A DNA stretch of 49,709 nt, from positions 1-49,709 of the forward strand of contig NZ_VKKX01000005.1 of assembly GCF_008271655.1 (NCBI RefSeq). Reading direction: 5' to 3'. Under the pieces are notes generated by a model. The model had not been told where the DNA came from and made no database searches. It was given only the letters and a program-made list of their open reading frames with translations. Source of the stretch: Gemmobacter caeruleus (GTDB lineage: Bacteria; Pseudomonadota; Alphaproteobacteria; Rhodobacterales; Rhodobacteraceae). Position numbers and translations under genes: made by a program. Of this stretch, positions 7,313 to 16,436 are shown piece by piece (the stretch's first letter is position 1; every line of letters starts with the position of its first letter).

Positions 7313-8592
7313 TCCGCAGCCTGTGTTCTGACGCTGGCCTGCGCCGCGATCTGCTCCGCAAGATAGCGCGCATCGTCATCAATCCCCAGAAACCGCCCCG
7401 ACCCCCAGGTGTTCAGCCACCCCAGGCCGATGAAATAAACACCCGGCGCTTGTGTAACCCCGCGGCGATAGACGGGGCGGCCCTGTGCATCGAAGCAGTC
7501 CGCCTCCAGCCAGCCATAGTCCGGCCGGAAGCCAATGGCCCAGATGACCGAGGTGATTCCGAGTGCCGCGCAATCAATTTCTGTCACCTCTGCCTCTGGT
7601 CGCCACACCTTTTCAAACGGGGGCTCCGCCGGGGCATCAATCGCCTTCGCTGAAATCCAGGCGTCGATCTGATCACGGATGCCGCAATAGCTGCGGTCGG
7701 CATCATCAAGGTTCTTTTCCAGATCCGGCAGGAACTGCAACCGCGTCCCCTCTGCCCCCGCCATTGACCCGTATAGGTGCACGCCCTCCAGCGCAAAACG
7801 CCGCAGGTCAATCTCTTTGCCGCCATCCCGGCCCGACATGTAATGGTTGGTCTGGGTCAGAGCCTTGACCGGGTCGGGGTGTTTGTCGATGGTGATCGCG
7901 TAATGCCCCATATTATTCAGCCAGTCGGTCGCATCGCGGCCCCTGTATTTGCGCGGGCTGCGCGGTGCGGGACCCACCGCCAGATGCACGTCGCGCCCGG
8001 TACGGTGAAAATCCTCCATGATCTGCACGCCCGATTGCCCGGTGCCCACGATCAGCGTGCCGCCCTCCGGCAATTGAGACGGGCGGCGGTAATCGACCGA
8101 ATGCATCTGCACCACCTCTGGCGCGATCGCGCTGGCATAGGGGGGCACGATGGGCTGGTCATAGCCCCCCGTCGCCACCACCACCTGCCCACAGGTCCAG
8201 ACCCCCGCCGTCGTCTCGACCCGGTAGCCGGCATTTGCCAAAGGCGTCACCCGTGTCACCGACACCCCTTCGCGCAGCGGCGGATCAAAGCTGGCGCTGA
8301 ACCCATCCAGATAGTCGACGATTTCATCGCGCAGCATAAAGCCATCAGGGTCATCGCCCTGATACGGGAACCCCGGCAGGCGGCATTGCCAGTTCGGCGT
8401 TACAAGACAGAAACTGTCCCAGCGGTTCTCCCGCCACGAGTGAAACCGCCTGTGTCGCTCAAAGATGATGTGATCGATCCCGTCCCGGGTCAGATACCAG
8501 CTGACGGAAAGTCCGGCCTGGCCGCCACCGATGATGACGACAGGGATATGCGGAACGGCTGTGTCATGGACAGACATGGGCAGGACTTTCAT
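7309..8592 (-). CDS. Nit1C flavin-dependent oxidoreductase (MSMEG_0569 type)
   Basis: A 427-residue FAD/NAD(P)-binding monooxygenase-like protein. It shows VVIIGGGQAGLS (FAD Rossmann motif, about 18-29), RWDSFCLVTPNW, a second nucleotide-binding GTGQSGVQIMED in the middle, and ATGGYDQP, which resembles flavin-containing monooxygenases. The C-terminal GVYFIGLGW segment is also typical. MSMEG_0569-type oxidoreductases are standard members of Nit1C clusters. The start overlaps the preceding gene by ATGA (8589-8592). It probably oxidises an intermediate of the nitrile/cyanide-linked pathway; the substrate is unknown. Confidence 0.87.
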   Translation of the reverse strand: MKVLPMSVHDTAVPHIPVVIIGGGQAGLSVSWYLTRDGIDHIIFERHRRFHSWRENRWDSFCLVTPNWQCRLPGFPYQGDDPDGFMLRDEIVDYLDGFSASFDPPLREGVSVTRVTPLANAGYRVETTAGVWTCGQVVVATGGYDQPIVPPYASAIAPEVVQMHSVDYRRPSQLPEGGTLIVGTGQSGVQIMEDFHRTGRDVHLAVGPAPRSPRKYRGRDATDWLNNMGHYAITIDKHPDPVKALTQTNHYMSGRDGGKEIDLRRFALEGVHLYGSMAGAEGTRLQFLPDLEKNLDDADRSYCGIRDQIDAWISAKAIDAPAEPPFEKVWRPEAEVTEIDCAALGITSVIWAIGFRPDYGWLEADCFDAQGRPVYRRGVTQAPGVYFIGLGWLNTWGSGRFLGIDDDARYLAEQIAAQASVRTQAAE

Positions 8593-8870
8593 TGAAGTGA
8601 CAGGCAGATGACGGGGGCGTCATCCGCAGAATACCGGCGGGCATTGGCCTCGATCCGAGCCAGCTGATCCATCGCGCTGGAACAGGCAAAGCCATATTTG
8701 GCCGCCACCCTGTCCGAGGCTTCGATCAGCCCGGCGCGAACTCGGGCCAGAAAATCATCAAGCGGGTAGCTTTGCCCCGCGCTCAGATGCTGGTGAATGA
8801 TGGTCGAGGGCGAATAGCAGCGCTCCTCCACCCCGTCCGGCCAGCGGATGTGAAAAATCACCTCAGGCAT
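8589..8870 (-). CDS. Nit1C small protein (MSMEG_0570 type)
   Basis: A 93-residue protein beginning MPEVIFHIRWPDGVEERCYSPS, with DFLARVRAGLIEASDRVAAKYGF further on. This matches the MSMEG_0570 family, the short, nitrogen-starvation-associated member of Nit1C clusters, which has no known activity. The ATG at 8870 overlaps the previous stop by eight bases (ATGCCTGA). A longer reading frame upstream is non-homologous shadow sequence. Coupled translation argues that it acts in the same complex or pathway as its neighbours. Confidence 0.82.
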   Translation of the reverse strand: MPEVIFHIRWPDGVEERCYSPSTIIHQHLSAGQSYPLDDFLARVRAGLIEASDRVAAKYGFACSSAMDQLARIEANARRYSADDAPVICLSLQ

Positions 8871-9849
8871 GATGCACCTCCCGCACCGGCTGGCTCGGTC
8901 CCAGCGCCAGATAAGGGCGCTGCTGCCAGTCCCAGAACGTCGCCCGCGCGTCTCCCTGCACCAGATCAATTGCCGATCCCGCTGTCGCGCGGCCGATCAC
9001 CGCCGCTGCCAGCCCACGGTCGGCAAAGCGGGCGCAGACCTCTTTCGCATCTGACAGATGCACCGACAGCAAAAAGCCAAAGCTGGGAAAGGCCCGCATC
9101 CAGCGCGCCATATCCACACCGGGCGGCATCGGCAGCCGGTCCAGATCAATTTCGAACCCGCAGCCCGAGCATTCGCCCAGCATCAGACTGGTGCCGGCAA
9201 TCCCGCCCTGACTTATATCCTTGCCCGCCCGTACCAACCCCGACTCGGCGAGTTCCGGCAGCAAGGCGAGATCACCGCGCAACCGGCTTGCCGGCGCATC
9301 GGCGGCAGCAAACCAGTTGTCAAACCGGGGCCGCCACGCGCCGCGCAGGTCCACCGCCGCAATCAGCATGTCATCCGGCCGCGCGGCAAAGCTGGAGATC
9401 AGCGCCCGCGCCCGCCCGGTCACCGCCACTGACAGATTCAGCGATGGCGCGCGCAAGTTGGTGTGCCCGCCGACAATCGGCACGCCATAAGCCTTTGACG
9501 CTGCAAACAACCCTTCCAGCACCGGGGCCGCGCTGGCCGCATCGGGGGCCCAGATCATATCGGTGATCGCGGTCGCCTGCCCGCCCATGGCGGCAATATC
9601 CGACAGATTCACCATCACCCCGCACCAGCCCGCAAACCATGGATCATCGGTGACAAACGCCGGAATAAACGCCTCGGCGGCAAAAAGATCCCAGCCGCCT
9701 TCGGGCCGGGGTAGGGCTGCGGCATCATCGCCGGGCTGGCCGGTGCTGTTCCCGCTCAGCCCCAGAGCGCGGGTCGCCCCGGCAATATCCAGTTTGCCCA
9801 GAATCGAGGGATGCGCCGCCAGTTCAGCAGCAATCGCAGCAACGGTCAT
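8863..9849 (-). CDS. Nit1C AIR-synthase-like protein (Sll0787 type)
   Basis: A 328-residue member of the PurM/SelD/ThiL superfamily, which bind ATP and phosphorylate or cyclise their substrates. Visible features are GDDAAALP near residue 40 (the PurM-like metal/ATP motif), AAMGG, VGGHTNL and the glycine-rich GKDISQGGIAGT. The Sll0787/MSMEG_0567-C type is a hallmark of Nit1C clusters. Start at 9849 overlaps the GNAT stop by ATGA (9846-9849). Together with the radical SAM and GNAT proteins it suggests biosynthesis of a small, possibly heterocyclic, metabolite rather than simple nitrile hydrolysis. That last point is inference. Confidence 0.87.
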   Translation of the reverse strand: MTVAAIAAELAAHPSILGKLDIAGATRALGLSGNSTGQPGDDAAALPRPEGGWDLFAAEAFIPAFVTDDPWFAGWCGVMVNLSDIAAMGGQATAITDMIWAPDAASAAPVLEGLFAASKAYGVPIVGGHTNLRAPSLNLSVAVTGRARALISSFAARPDDMLIAAVDLRGAWRPRFDNWFAAADAPASRLRGDLALLPELAESGLVRAGKDISQGGIAGTSLMLGECSGCGFEIDLDRLPMPPGVDMARWMRAFPSFGFLLSVHLSDAKEVCARFADRGLAAAVIGRATAGSAIDLVQGDARATFWDWQQRPYLALGPSQPVREVHHA

Positions 9850-10400
9850 GCGCTGCCCTCCACCGGGCCAGGGGCGCTGATCCGCCATCCGGCAGCGGGA
9901 TCGTCAATCGGCACATAGTGGGTCAGGCTGGCCAGCATATGCGCATGCGGAAGGCCATGCAGATCCATCTCCGCCTCGACCACCCAATGCAAGCGGCGGA
10001 ACAGCACGACATTCTGCCGCTGCACATGAGCGTGAAATTCCACCGCCCCACGCGCCCGCGCCGTGCCGACCGCCAGCCGGATCAGTTCGGACCCCAGCTT
10101 TCCCACCCTTCGCCATTCCGGTGCCACCGCCAGCCGCGACCCCCACCAGACACCGGGTGTCGGCTCGTGTATCCGCACCGTACCGACCACAATCGGCCCA
10201 CCGGTCGCATTCTCGGCGATGGCAACAAGCGGCAGGGCAATATCGTCAATCGCGTCGCGGTCATGGCCCGCAAAAACACCCTGCTCCTGCACGAACACCC
10301 GTTCGCGCAAGTCACGCGCCCCTGCCTGCATCCACGGCTCCGCCGCAGCGCAGATGCGATAGCTTTGCAGAAAACCGGACTGAGGCGTCAGATGTGTCAT
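9846..10400 (-). CDS. Nit1C GNAT acetyltransferase (Sll0786/MSMEG_0567-N type)
   Basis: A 184-residue GNAT-fold protein. It has LRERVFVQEQGVF (about 32-44), GTVRIHE, RLAVAPEWRRVGKLGSEL (the acetyl-CoA pyrophosphate-binding region, here R--GKLGSEL) and a C-terminal HAHVQRQNVVLFRRLHW. In some organisms this domain is fused to the AIR-synthase-like domain; here they are separate, overlapping genes. The start overlaps the radical SAM stop by ATGA (10397-10400). Substrate unknown. Confidence 0.87.
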   Translation of the reverse strand: MTHLTPQSGFLQSYRICAAAEPWMQAGARDLRERVFVQEQGVFAGHDRDAIDDIALPLVAIAENATGGPIVVGTVRIHEPTPGVWWGSRLAVAPEWRRVGKLGSELIRLAVGTARARGAVEFHAHVQRQNVVLFRRLHWVVEAEMDLHGLPHAHMLASLTHYVPIDDPAAGWRISAPGPVEGSA

Positions 10401-11500
10401 GCCACCCTCAACTTTTCATAGGTGGACAGGGCTGAGCACGCGCCGCACTTGCCGCAACCCGCCTTGATATCGCTGGCCTGCATCCCGCCTGTCACCGTCA
10501 TCTGCGACAGGGGTTGCAGTATCGAGGCCATAAAGGCTGAGGTCGGTGCCGGGTGGCTTTCCAGCGGCGTGCCCGAAATCGGCACAAAGGGCACGACAAA
10601 CGGGTAAACTCCCATCGCCACCAGCTTTTCTGACATCGCCAGAATGACCTCTGCCGTGTCGCCCAGACCGGCGAGGATGTAGGTCGAGACTTGCCCGCGC
10701 CCGAACACTTTTACCGCCGCCTCAAAGCTGCTGAAGTATTTCTCCAACGGGACGCTCGCCTTGCCCGGCATGATCCGCGCCCGCACCTCTGGCGTCACCG
10801 CCTCCAAATGCATCCCCAGCGTATCGACCCCTGCATCAAACATGCGCTGATGCCAGATGTCATCCTCGGGTGGTTCGCATTGCGCCTGTATCGGCAAATC
10901 CACCGCCGCCTTGATCGCGCGGGCAGAGTCGGCCAGCACCTGCGCCCCGCGGTCAGACCCCTTTGGCGTGCCGGTGGTCAGCACCATATGGCGCACGCCA
11001 TCCAACTCCACCGCCGCTTTCGCCACCTCGGCCAGCTGCGTGGGCGTTTTGTGGGCAATCGTGCGCCCCGCCGCCAGACTTTGCCCGATGGAACAGAACT
11101 GACAGGTTTTCTTGCGGGACTCGTAACGGATGCAGGTTTGCAGCACCGTGGTCGCCAGCACGTCGCGGCCATGCAGCACTGCAATCTTGGAATAGGGGAT
11201 GCCATCCGCCGTGGTCAGATCATAGAACCGGGGCCGCCCGGGAAAACGGATGCGCCCGACCTCGGCCCCGTCACGCAAGACGCGTGCCTCACCTTTGGTT
11301 CCGTCCGGCGCGTCAATCACATAGGGGCTCTGGAACGCGGGCGCGGTATGGACCGGCACCATCACCGTCTGCCCCGCCAGCGTCACCGCCTTGTGGTCTG
11401 ACGGCCCCGCGCCACCCCGGCGGCTTTCATGCCCGGCCGAAGGGTCCACCAGCCGCGCGCCTTTGGTTTGCAACTCGTTGATCAGATCCGCGTCAAGCAT
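10397..11500 (-). CDS. Nit1C radical SAM protein (MSMEG_0568 type)
   Basis: A 367-residue radical SAM enzyme. The iron-sulfur cluster motif is [14 protein letters not shown], a CX9CX2C spacing rather than the classical CX3CX2C. LTTGTPKG follows as the SAM-binding glycine region, then QAQCEPPED and [19 protein letters not shown]. The C-terminus has a second cysteine cluster, CGKCGACS, possibly for an auxiliary cluster. The start at 11500 overlaps the nitrilase stop by eight bases (ATGCTTGA), showing coupling. MSMEG_0568-type proteins occur in Nit1C clusters; the reaction is not established. Confidence 0.9.
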   Translation of the reverse strand: MLDADLINELQTKGARLVDPSAGHESRRGGAGPSDHKAVTLAGQTVMVPVHTAPAFQSPYVIDAPDGTKGEARVLRDGAEVGRIRFPGRPRFYDLTTADGIPYSKIAVLHGRDVLATTVLQTCIRYESRKKTCQFCSIGQSLAAGRTIAHKTPTQLAEVAKAAVELDGVRHMVLTTGTPKGSDRGAQVLADSARAIKAAVDLPIQAQCEPPEDDIWHQRMFDAGVDTLGMHLEAVTPEVRARIMPGKASVPLEKYFSSFEAAVKVFGRGQVSTYILAGLGDTAEVILAMSEKLVAMGVYPFVVPFVPISGTPLESHPAPTSAFMASILQPLSQMTVTGGMQASDIKAGCGKCGACSALSTYEKLRVA

Positions 11501-12464
11501 CTGTCGGCTCCTCGATGTCCATCGGTTCATTGGCCAATTCGCCACGGGGAAGGGCAGGGCGGGTGTCGTGCAGCAGCCGCAACAACTCAGGCCGCGCGTA
11601 GTGCCCCACGCTGTCCATCATCCGCTTGCGTTTGGTGATCAGTTTCATATCCAGATCGGCGATCAGAATACCCTCACCGCTGGTCAGAGGCGGCACCGCA
11701 TGCCGCCCCTCGGGCGTGATGATGCAGGTCATGCAACCATCGCGCAGCCCCTTTTGCAGCTTTGGGTCCGGGTGGATGCTGGCGATCTGTTCCTCGCTCA
11801 GCCAGCCGGTCGCGTTCACCACAAAGCACCCGGCCTCCAGCGCGTGATGCCGCATCGTCACCTCGATCTGCTCGCCAAAGATCGGCCCTACAAGGCTGCC
11901 CGGAAAATGCGCCGCGTGAATTTCCTCGTGCTGCGCCATCAGCGCATAGCGTGCGAGGGGGTTGTAATGTTCCCAGCAGGCCAGCGCGCCCACCCGCCCC
12001 ACGGCGGTCTCGACCACCTTCAACCCGGCGCCATCGCCTTGGCCCCAGACCATGCGCTCGTGATAGGTTGGCGTGATCTTGCGCCGCTTCAGCGCCAGCG
12101 TGCCATCGGCGTCAAAGATCAGCTGCGTGTTGTAAAGCGAGCCATGGTCCCGCTCATTCACCCCCAGCACGACCACTACGCCACGCTTGCGCGCCGCTTC
12201 GGCCACGGCGCGAGTTTCGGCCGAGGGCACCACCACCGCCTCCTCATACAGTCGCAGATGCTCCGGCCCCTGTTGCGCCGGGGGCAGCACAAAGCTGAAA
12301 TAGGGGTAATAGGGCACAAAGGTTTCGGGAAAGACGATAAACTCCGCCCCCTTGCCTGCAGCATCGGCAATCGCGTTCAGCACCTTTTCCATGGTGCCCG
12401 CACGCGAGGTCAGGTCCGGTGCGATCTGCACCGCAGCAGCGCGGATGACGGGTTTGGGGCGCAT
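11493..12464 (-). CDS. Nit1-type nitrilase
   Basis: A 323-residue carbon-nitrogen hydrolase that would convert a nitrile to acid and ammonia, or act on cyanide-derived compounds. The catalytic triad is complete: Glu47 ([13 protein letters not shown]), Lys129 (RKITPTYHE) and Cys163 (ACWEHYNPL). The [11 protein letters not shown] segment and the [13 protein letters not shown] signature are typical of the nitrilases embedded in Nit1C clusters. GAAGGAGAA lies just upstream of the ATG. In Pseudomonas fluorescens NCIMB 11764 the Nit1C cluster has been linked to growth on cyanide as a nitrogen source. A similar role here is plausible but not shown. Confidence 0.93.
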   Translation of the reverse strand: MRPKPVIRAAAVQIAPDLTSRAGTMEKVLNAIADAAGKGAEFIVFPETFVPYYPYFSFVLPPAQQGPEHLRLYEEAVVVPSAETRAVAEAARKRGVVVVLGVNERDHGSLYNTQLIFDADGTLALKRRKITPTYHERMVWGQGDGAGLKVVETAVGRVGALACWEHYNPLARYALMAQHEEIHAAHFPGSLVGPIFGEQIEVTMRHHALEAGCFVVNATGWLSEEQIASIHPDPKLQKGLRDGCMTCIITPEGRHAVPPLTSGEGILIADLDMKLITKRKRMMDSVGHYARPELLRLLHDTRPALPRGELANEPMDIEEPTDA

Positions 12465-12515
12465 GTTCTTCTCCTTCGGGCAAAGGACCCGCCCAGCGGG
12501 GTGGGCCGCACGGGC

Positions 12516-12998
12516 TCACACCGTCCAGGTGTCGATGATCACGGCATTGGCTTTCTTGTGCAGCAACACACAGTCCAGGACGTCCTGCGGCATGATCGGC
12601 GTGATGCCGGGGATCAGCGACGGCTCGCCCGCGCCATACAGTGCCTGCAGCGCGAACCGGCAGGCATAGACCTTACCGCCCTCTGCCATGAACCGCTCCA
12701 GATTCTTGTTGAAATTCTGGTGGCCCGGAAATGCCTCATCGCCGATCTTGGGGAAACCGCGCTGCACACCCAGCAGAACGCCGGGGCCATAGAGCAGGAT
12801 TGAGGTATCGTAACCCTTTTTGTTTAGGCGGATGGCGTTCAGAATGTTGACCAGCCCGATCGAGCCCTCGAATGCCATGGTGTGAAAGGTGACCAACGCC
12901 TTGTCTCCCGGCTCGGCCTTCACATCCTCGAACACCTTGTTTTCATAATCTACGAAGAAATCGCCCGGCTTGTGGGCCTCTGTGGTGACTGTTGGCAT
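12516..12998 (-). CDS. Nit1C nitrogen-starvation protein (MSMEG_0572/Sll0783 type)
   Basis: A 160-residue protein beginning [22 protein letters not shown], with [19 protein letters not shown] in the middle and [22 protein letters not shown] at the end. It matches the MSMEG_0572/Sll0783 family (DsrE-like fold by appearance), usually the first gene of Nit1C operons. AGGAGCGG precedes the start. As the first gene of an eight-gene run with ATGA overlaps further down, it sets the operon's 5' end. Its biochemical function is unknown; the cyanobacterial homologue is associated with nitrogen starvation. Confidence 0.87.
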   Translation of the reverse strand: MPTVTTEAHKPGDFFVDYENKVFEDVKAEPGDKALVTFHTMAFEGSIGLVNILNAIRLNKKGYDTSILLYGPGVLLGVQRGFPKIGDEAFPGHQNFNKNLERFMAEGGKVYACRFALQALYGAGEPSLIPGITPIMPQDVLDCVLLHKKANAVIIDTWTV

Positions 12999-13257
12999 CT
13001 GCCGCTCCTGTTCTCGGTTGGGATGAGATCAGGATGCATCGCAAATTGATGCGATCAATATATGAATCATTTATACATACAATAAAACAACAATTTGCAA
13101 AAAATGCCGCTCTAGTGGGCGAAAAATTATCAAAAGAAGTGAAACATAGGCAGTCTACAATCATTGTCGGCTGCGGAAGTCAGAATCGACTTGCCAATCG
13201 GCGCGCGCCGTTGGATGCATACAAATACAGTCAATGCACAGAGACACGGAGCGGATG
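12999..13257. promoter_or_regulatory. Divergent control region of the nitrilase operon and mocR
   Basis: A 259-bp, notably A+T-rich gap between divergent genes. A dyad TCGCA (13039-13043) N6 TGCGA (13050-13054) lies about 45 bases before the operon start codon and is a good operator candidate. Repeated pieces ATACATACAATAA (about 13074) and GCATACAAATACA (about 13217) resemble the spaced direct repeats bound by MocR-type regulators. Promoters for both directions should lie here; I do not assign exact -10 and -35 boxes. Confidence 0.5.
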
Positions 13258-14631
13258 ATGAAAAACTGGATGCCTGTTTTCGAATCCAACGGCAAACCCC
13301 GCTATTTGGAGATTGCGGATTCAATTCAGCGCGACACCGACAGCGGCTTGCTTGTAGCGGGTGACCGTCTGCCTCCACAACGGCGGCTGGCCGAGGTTCT
13401 TGGCCTGGATTTCACCACCATCAGCCGTGCTTATACCGAGGCGCAGTCCCGCGGGTTGGTAGAAAGTCATGTCGGCAGGGGAACCTTTGTCCGTGCTCGG
13501 CCAGAGGTCACTGGCCCGGCTGCTGACCCGCGGCGTGCGCGTGAACAGGATCTGTCGATGAATCTGCCACCGGAGCCAGACGATCCGGCCCTGTTGGCGG
13601 CCATGCGTGCTGGTCTTGACCATGTGGGGGCCAATCTTGTCGCTCTCCTGCGGTATCAATCAACCGTCGGATCTGAAATAGATCGCGCGGCCGCGTTGTC
13701 GTGGTTATCGATGCGCGGAATGGTGCCCAATCTGGACCGGATTGCCGTCACCCCGGGGGCTCATGCCACAATGGTGGCCGTGCTGAGCATACTGGCCTCT
13801 CCGGGCGATACAATTCTGTGCGAGGCCGTGACGTATCCCGGGTTGCGGTCCGTTGTGGCGCGGGCCGGGATGAACCTGATCGGCCTGCCGGTGGACGCAT
13901 CCGGCATTTTGCCGGATGCGCTGGCAGACGCGATCCAGAGACACAGGCCAAAGGCGCTGTATCTGAACCCGACCTTGCACAATCCGACCACACTTACGAT
14001 CCCGGCAGCACGACGGATGGAAATTGCAGATGTTCTTGTGCGCCACAATCTGCCGTTGATCGAGGATGATGCTTACGGCTTCATTCTGCCCAATGCGCCC
14101 CCGCCGTTTGCCACGCTCGCCCCGGTTCAGACATGGCACATCGGGGGTCTTGCAAAATGTATCGGCGCCGGCCTGCGGCTGGCGTTCACAATTGCACCTG
14201 ACAGTCGGTCTTCCTATCAGCTGGCCCAGACCCTGCGCGTCACCAACGTGATGGCATCACCCTTGTCGATGGCGCTTGTGACCAGATGGATCGAAGACGG
14301 CACCGCCGATCGCATCTGCCGGTTTATCCGCGCAGAAAGCGCGGCCCGGCAAGACATTGCCGCAACCCTGCTGCGTGGCTTTGAGTTCGACGCCCAAAAG
14401 CATGCGTTCAACATTTGGCTGAAACTGCCGTCAGGTGTCGGTCGCGCGGAACTGATGGGGCGGATGAACGGGCATGGCATGGGTCTGATGCCATCTGATG
14501 CGTTCACTGTTCTAGGCCCACCGGATGAGCACGTCCGCATTTGTCTTGGCGGGTCAATCAGCCGGGTAGGGCTTAACAATGGCCTGGCCTTCCTTGCCAA
14601 CAGCCTGAACGGCGAAACTTGGCTTGGTTAG
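13258..14631 (+). CDS. MocR-type PLP-dependent transcriptional regulator
   Basis: A 457-residue fusion of an N-terminal GntR winged helix (RYLEIADSIQRD, LPPQRRLAEVLGLDFTTISRAYTEA) with a fold-type-I aminotransferase domain. The PLP lysine is Lys300 in GGLAKCIGAGLR. An upstream YLNPTLHNPT and LPLIEDDAYGF supply the cofactor Asn, Asp and Tyr. The start at 13258 gives the best spacing to GGAG at 13248-13251; ATG at 13255 and 13234 are alternatives. Its divergent position makes it the likely regulator of the nitrilase operon. MocR proteins sense amino compounds through PLP, which fits nitrogen metabolism. Confidence 0.92.
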   Translation: MKNWMPVFESNGKPRYLEIADSIQRDTDSGLLVAGDRLPPQRRLAEVLGLDFTTISRAYTEAQSRGLVESHVGRGTFVRARPEVTGPAADPRRAREQDLSMNLPPEPDDPALLAAMRAGLDHVGANLVALLRYQSTVGSEIDRAAALSWLSMRGMVPNLDRIAVTPGAHATMVAVLSILASPGDTILCEAVTYPGLRSVVARAGMNLIGLPVDASGILPDALADAIQRHRPKALYLNPTLHNPTTLTIPAARRMEIADVLVRHNLPLIEDDAYGFILPNAPPPFATLAPVQTWHIGGLAKCIGAGLRLAFTIAPDSRSSYQLAQTLRVTNVMASPLSMALVTRWIEDGTADRICRFIRAESAARQDIAATLLRGFEFDAQKHAFNIWLKLPSGVGRAELMGRMNGHGMGLMPSDAFTVLGPPDEHVRICLGGSISRVGLNNGLAFLANSLNGETWLG

Positions 14632-14736
14632 GTGTTCAGCGAGCGTTGAAAATTCGACCAGCACGCAAAACCCTGATCGGGCAGTTGCCGGGGCCAAAAG
14701 GCAATTCATCGCAGCCGACCCTTCGCCACATTGTAC

Positions 14737-15579
14737 TTACCTCGAAATCTCCCTGGCCCTCACTGCGCGACCGTGAACAGCGAGAGTGGCAGTGAACTTT
14801 TCGCAACCGAACTGCCGGACGACGTCAAGGACGCGAGCGTCATAGGCCGCCTGACCGATGCGCCGACGGAGCTCGGACGCGTGAAACTCCCTGTTCCTGC
14901 TTGGCGCAGCTTGAACCAGACGGTGCAGTTCCCGTTCCACTGGATCATGTTCGCTCTGAGTCCTCTCGCCCTTAGTCGGAACAGGTGCTGCACGTGATGA
15001 CGTCCGCCACTGCCGCATGAAGCCCAGAAGAAACCCTGCTGGCACTGCCGCATTTCCGCGCGCCCGGTTGAAAGCCATGAATCGCTCCCAAATGATCTGC
15101 GTGTCGACGTTCCAGCAGGCGAGCGAGGTTTTCACGGCTTTGATCAGGTCCGCCCATGGCGTGTGGTAGACATTGGCTCCTGCATCAATCTCGATCGTCC
15201 CTGCAAAGATAGTTTTGTTCTTAGAGTCTCTAGATAGTGATGTGTCGTCTGAGGTTGACACGCCATCTGTCGGCGCTCCGGCTTCCTCTTGCCCCCTGAA
15301 GCGGAATAGCCACGGCGCGAACTTACCGTTCGGCTTCCACCGGACCAGCGCCAATCCTGACGCAGCAAGCTCGACCAGAAGCGCCGTCAGATGTTGCCGC
15401 GAAACCCCCATCTTCTCGGCAAGATGCGCCAGCGTGAAGGCGGCCGTTCCGCGCTCCAGCCCGTTGTAACCGTCCTTCCAAGCGACACCGTCGAGGATGA
15501 TCGTTGCGAGCTTATGCGCCGCAGTGGAGAGCGGCGTTTCGGTGATGCGCCGCAGAATGGCGCCGGTCGTGAGTTCCAT
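14737..15579 (-). CDS. Helix-turn-helix DNA-binding protein of the conjugative element
   Basis: A 280-residue protein not recognised by name. Residues about 40-75 (GTAAFTLAHLAEKMGVSRQHLTALLVELAASGLALVRWKPNG) form a clear winged helix of the kind found in replication or transcription regulators. The middle has WADLIKAVKTSLACWNVDTQIIWERFMAFNRARG. The C-terminus (RNREFHASELRRRIGQAAYDARVLDVVRQFG) is helical and basic. The ATG at 15579 is chosen because the protein becomes well ordered from MELTTGAIL; an extension of 30 codons upstream is possible. Position next to conjugation genes suggests a control or replication role; this is inference. Confidence 0.58.
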   Translation of the reverse strand: MELTTGAILRRITETPLSTAAHKLATIILDGVAWKDGYNGLERGTAAFTLAHLAEKMGVSRQHLTALLVELAASGLALVRWKPNGKFAPWLFRFRGQEEAGAPTDGVSTSDDTSLSRDSKNKTIFAGTIEIDAGANVYHTPWADLIKAVKTSLACWNVDTQIIWERFMAFNRARGNAAVPAGFLLGFMRQWRTSSRAAPVPTKGERTQSEHDPVERELHRLVQAAPSRNREFHASELRRRIGQAAYDARVLDVVRQFGCEKFTATLAVHGRAVRAREISR

Positions 15580-15794
15580 GATGTGTCGTTCCGTCTTTGG
15601 GCGACACCAGACCGTTGAGCGTACAAAATTTCGTTCCGGCAAAAGTATTTGCGGGTTGAACGGGTCCAAAGCTCGCGCTAAATTCCCAGTACCACGAGGA
15701 AATCAGTGCGGCGTCGGGCCTATGGTCTGGCGTCGTTTCTGTATTTAGGTGTCGGTCTTTCGTTCAACGTGGGTCATGGCCGTGGGTCAGGTTC

Positions 15795-16436
15795 TCAGTA
15801 GTGAACCTCTTCGTGTCCGTAGCTGCCTTCATAGTCGCGCCATTCGACGAAGACGGACCGATGCCAATAGTTGTGACAGTCTGCCGGTACAGCGAGATCT
15901 GAGGCAGTAGGAACCGCCGAGACGCTGCTCCGGCGGCGGCTGTATTCGCCTTGATCGCCGTAGCTGCCCATGTAGACACTGCCCCAACTGTTACAGTCGC
16001 CATCAGAGCTGCGTCGCTGCTGATAGGTGATCTCGAACACACGGATCGAGCGGACGAAGTCAAACGCCGGATCGGAGATGTCGACATCTGCCTGAGCGTC
16101 GACAGGGATCAGTCCGGCAGAGCCTTGGGGGAGCGACAAGGCTGTCGAAGGCAAATCACTCCGGAATGCAATATCGAATAGACGCTCAAGCGACATTTGC
16201 TGGCCCCGGAAACTTGCCCGCATCGGACAGTTCCATATCTGCAGCGGTGGCTCGATTGGCCATGGCGTGATGCGGCGAATGAAGACCGCCCTCGCGTGAG
16301 CGCATTCGGCAGAAGCAGGCCAGCCCCCTGCGAGGCAAAGAAGGATCGCGCAGTCGACAGGGTAGGCCGCTGCGGGAGTGATGGTTGCGGTTGAGAGACC
16401 GACACCCAGGAGGAGGGCAGGGAGGAGAGGTTTCAC
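15795..16436 (-). CDS. Exported cysteine-containing protein, TrbM-like N-terminal part
   Basis: A 213-residue protein with a signal peptide (KPLLPALLLGVGLSTATITPAAA, cleavage before YPVDC). The mature N-terminus reads VDCAILLCLAGGWPASAEC-HA, which resembles the TrbM/KikA/MpfK family of conjugal proteins (CEA-LCL-G--P-EC pattern, four cysteines). The C-terminal half (DPAFDFVRSIRVFEITYQQRR and a tyrosine- and serine-rich tail) is not recognised. The start overlaps the stop of the gene at 16433 by ATGA, so the two exported proteins form a unit on the opposite strand from the T4SS operon. TrbM assignment is moderate. Confidence 0.57.
   Translation of the reverse strand: MKPLLPALLLGVGLSTATITPAAAYPVDCAILLCLAGGWPASAECAHARAVFIRRITPWPIEPPLQIWNCPMRASFRGQQMSLERLFDIAFRSDLPSTALSLPQGSAGLIPVDAQADVDISDPAFDFVRSIRVFEITYQQRRSSDGDCNSWGSVYMGSYGDQGEYSRRRSSVSAVPTASDLAVPADCHNYWHRSVFVEWRDYEGSYGHEEVHY

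Noticed and set aside
11391-12803. 470-codon plus-strand frame
   Set aside because: Antisense of the nitrilase and MSMEG_0572-type genes; no motif, biased composition typical of GC-rich shadow frames.
14629-14680. TAGGTGTTCAG and GTTGAAAATTCGACCA just after mocR, resembling insertion-sequence ends
   Set aside because: The first part matches the IS481 left end over 11 bases only, and no partner end or transposase lies nearby. It could mark an old insertion border, but the evidence is too thin.
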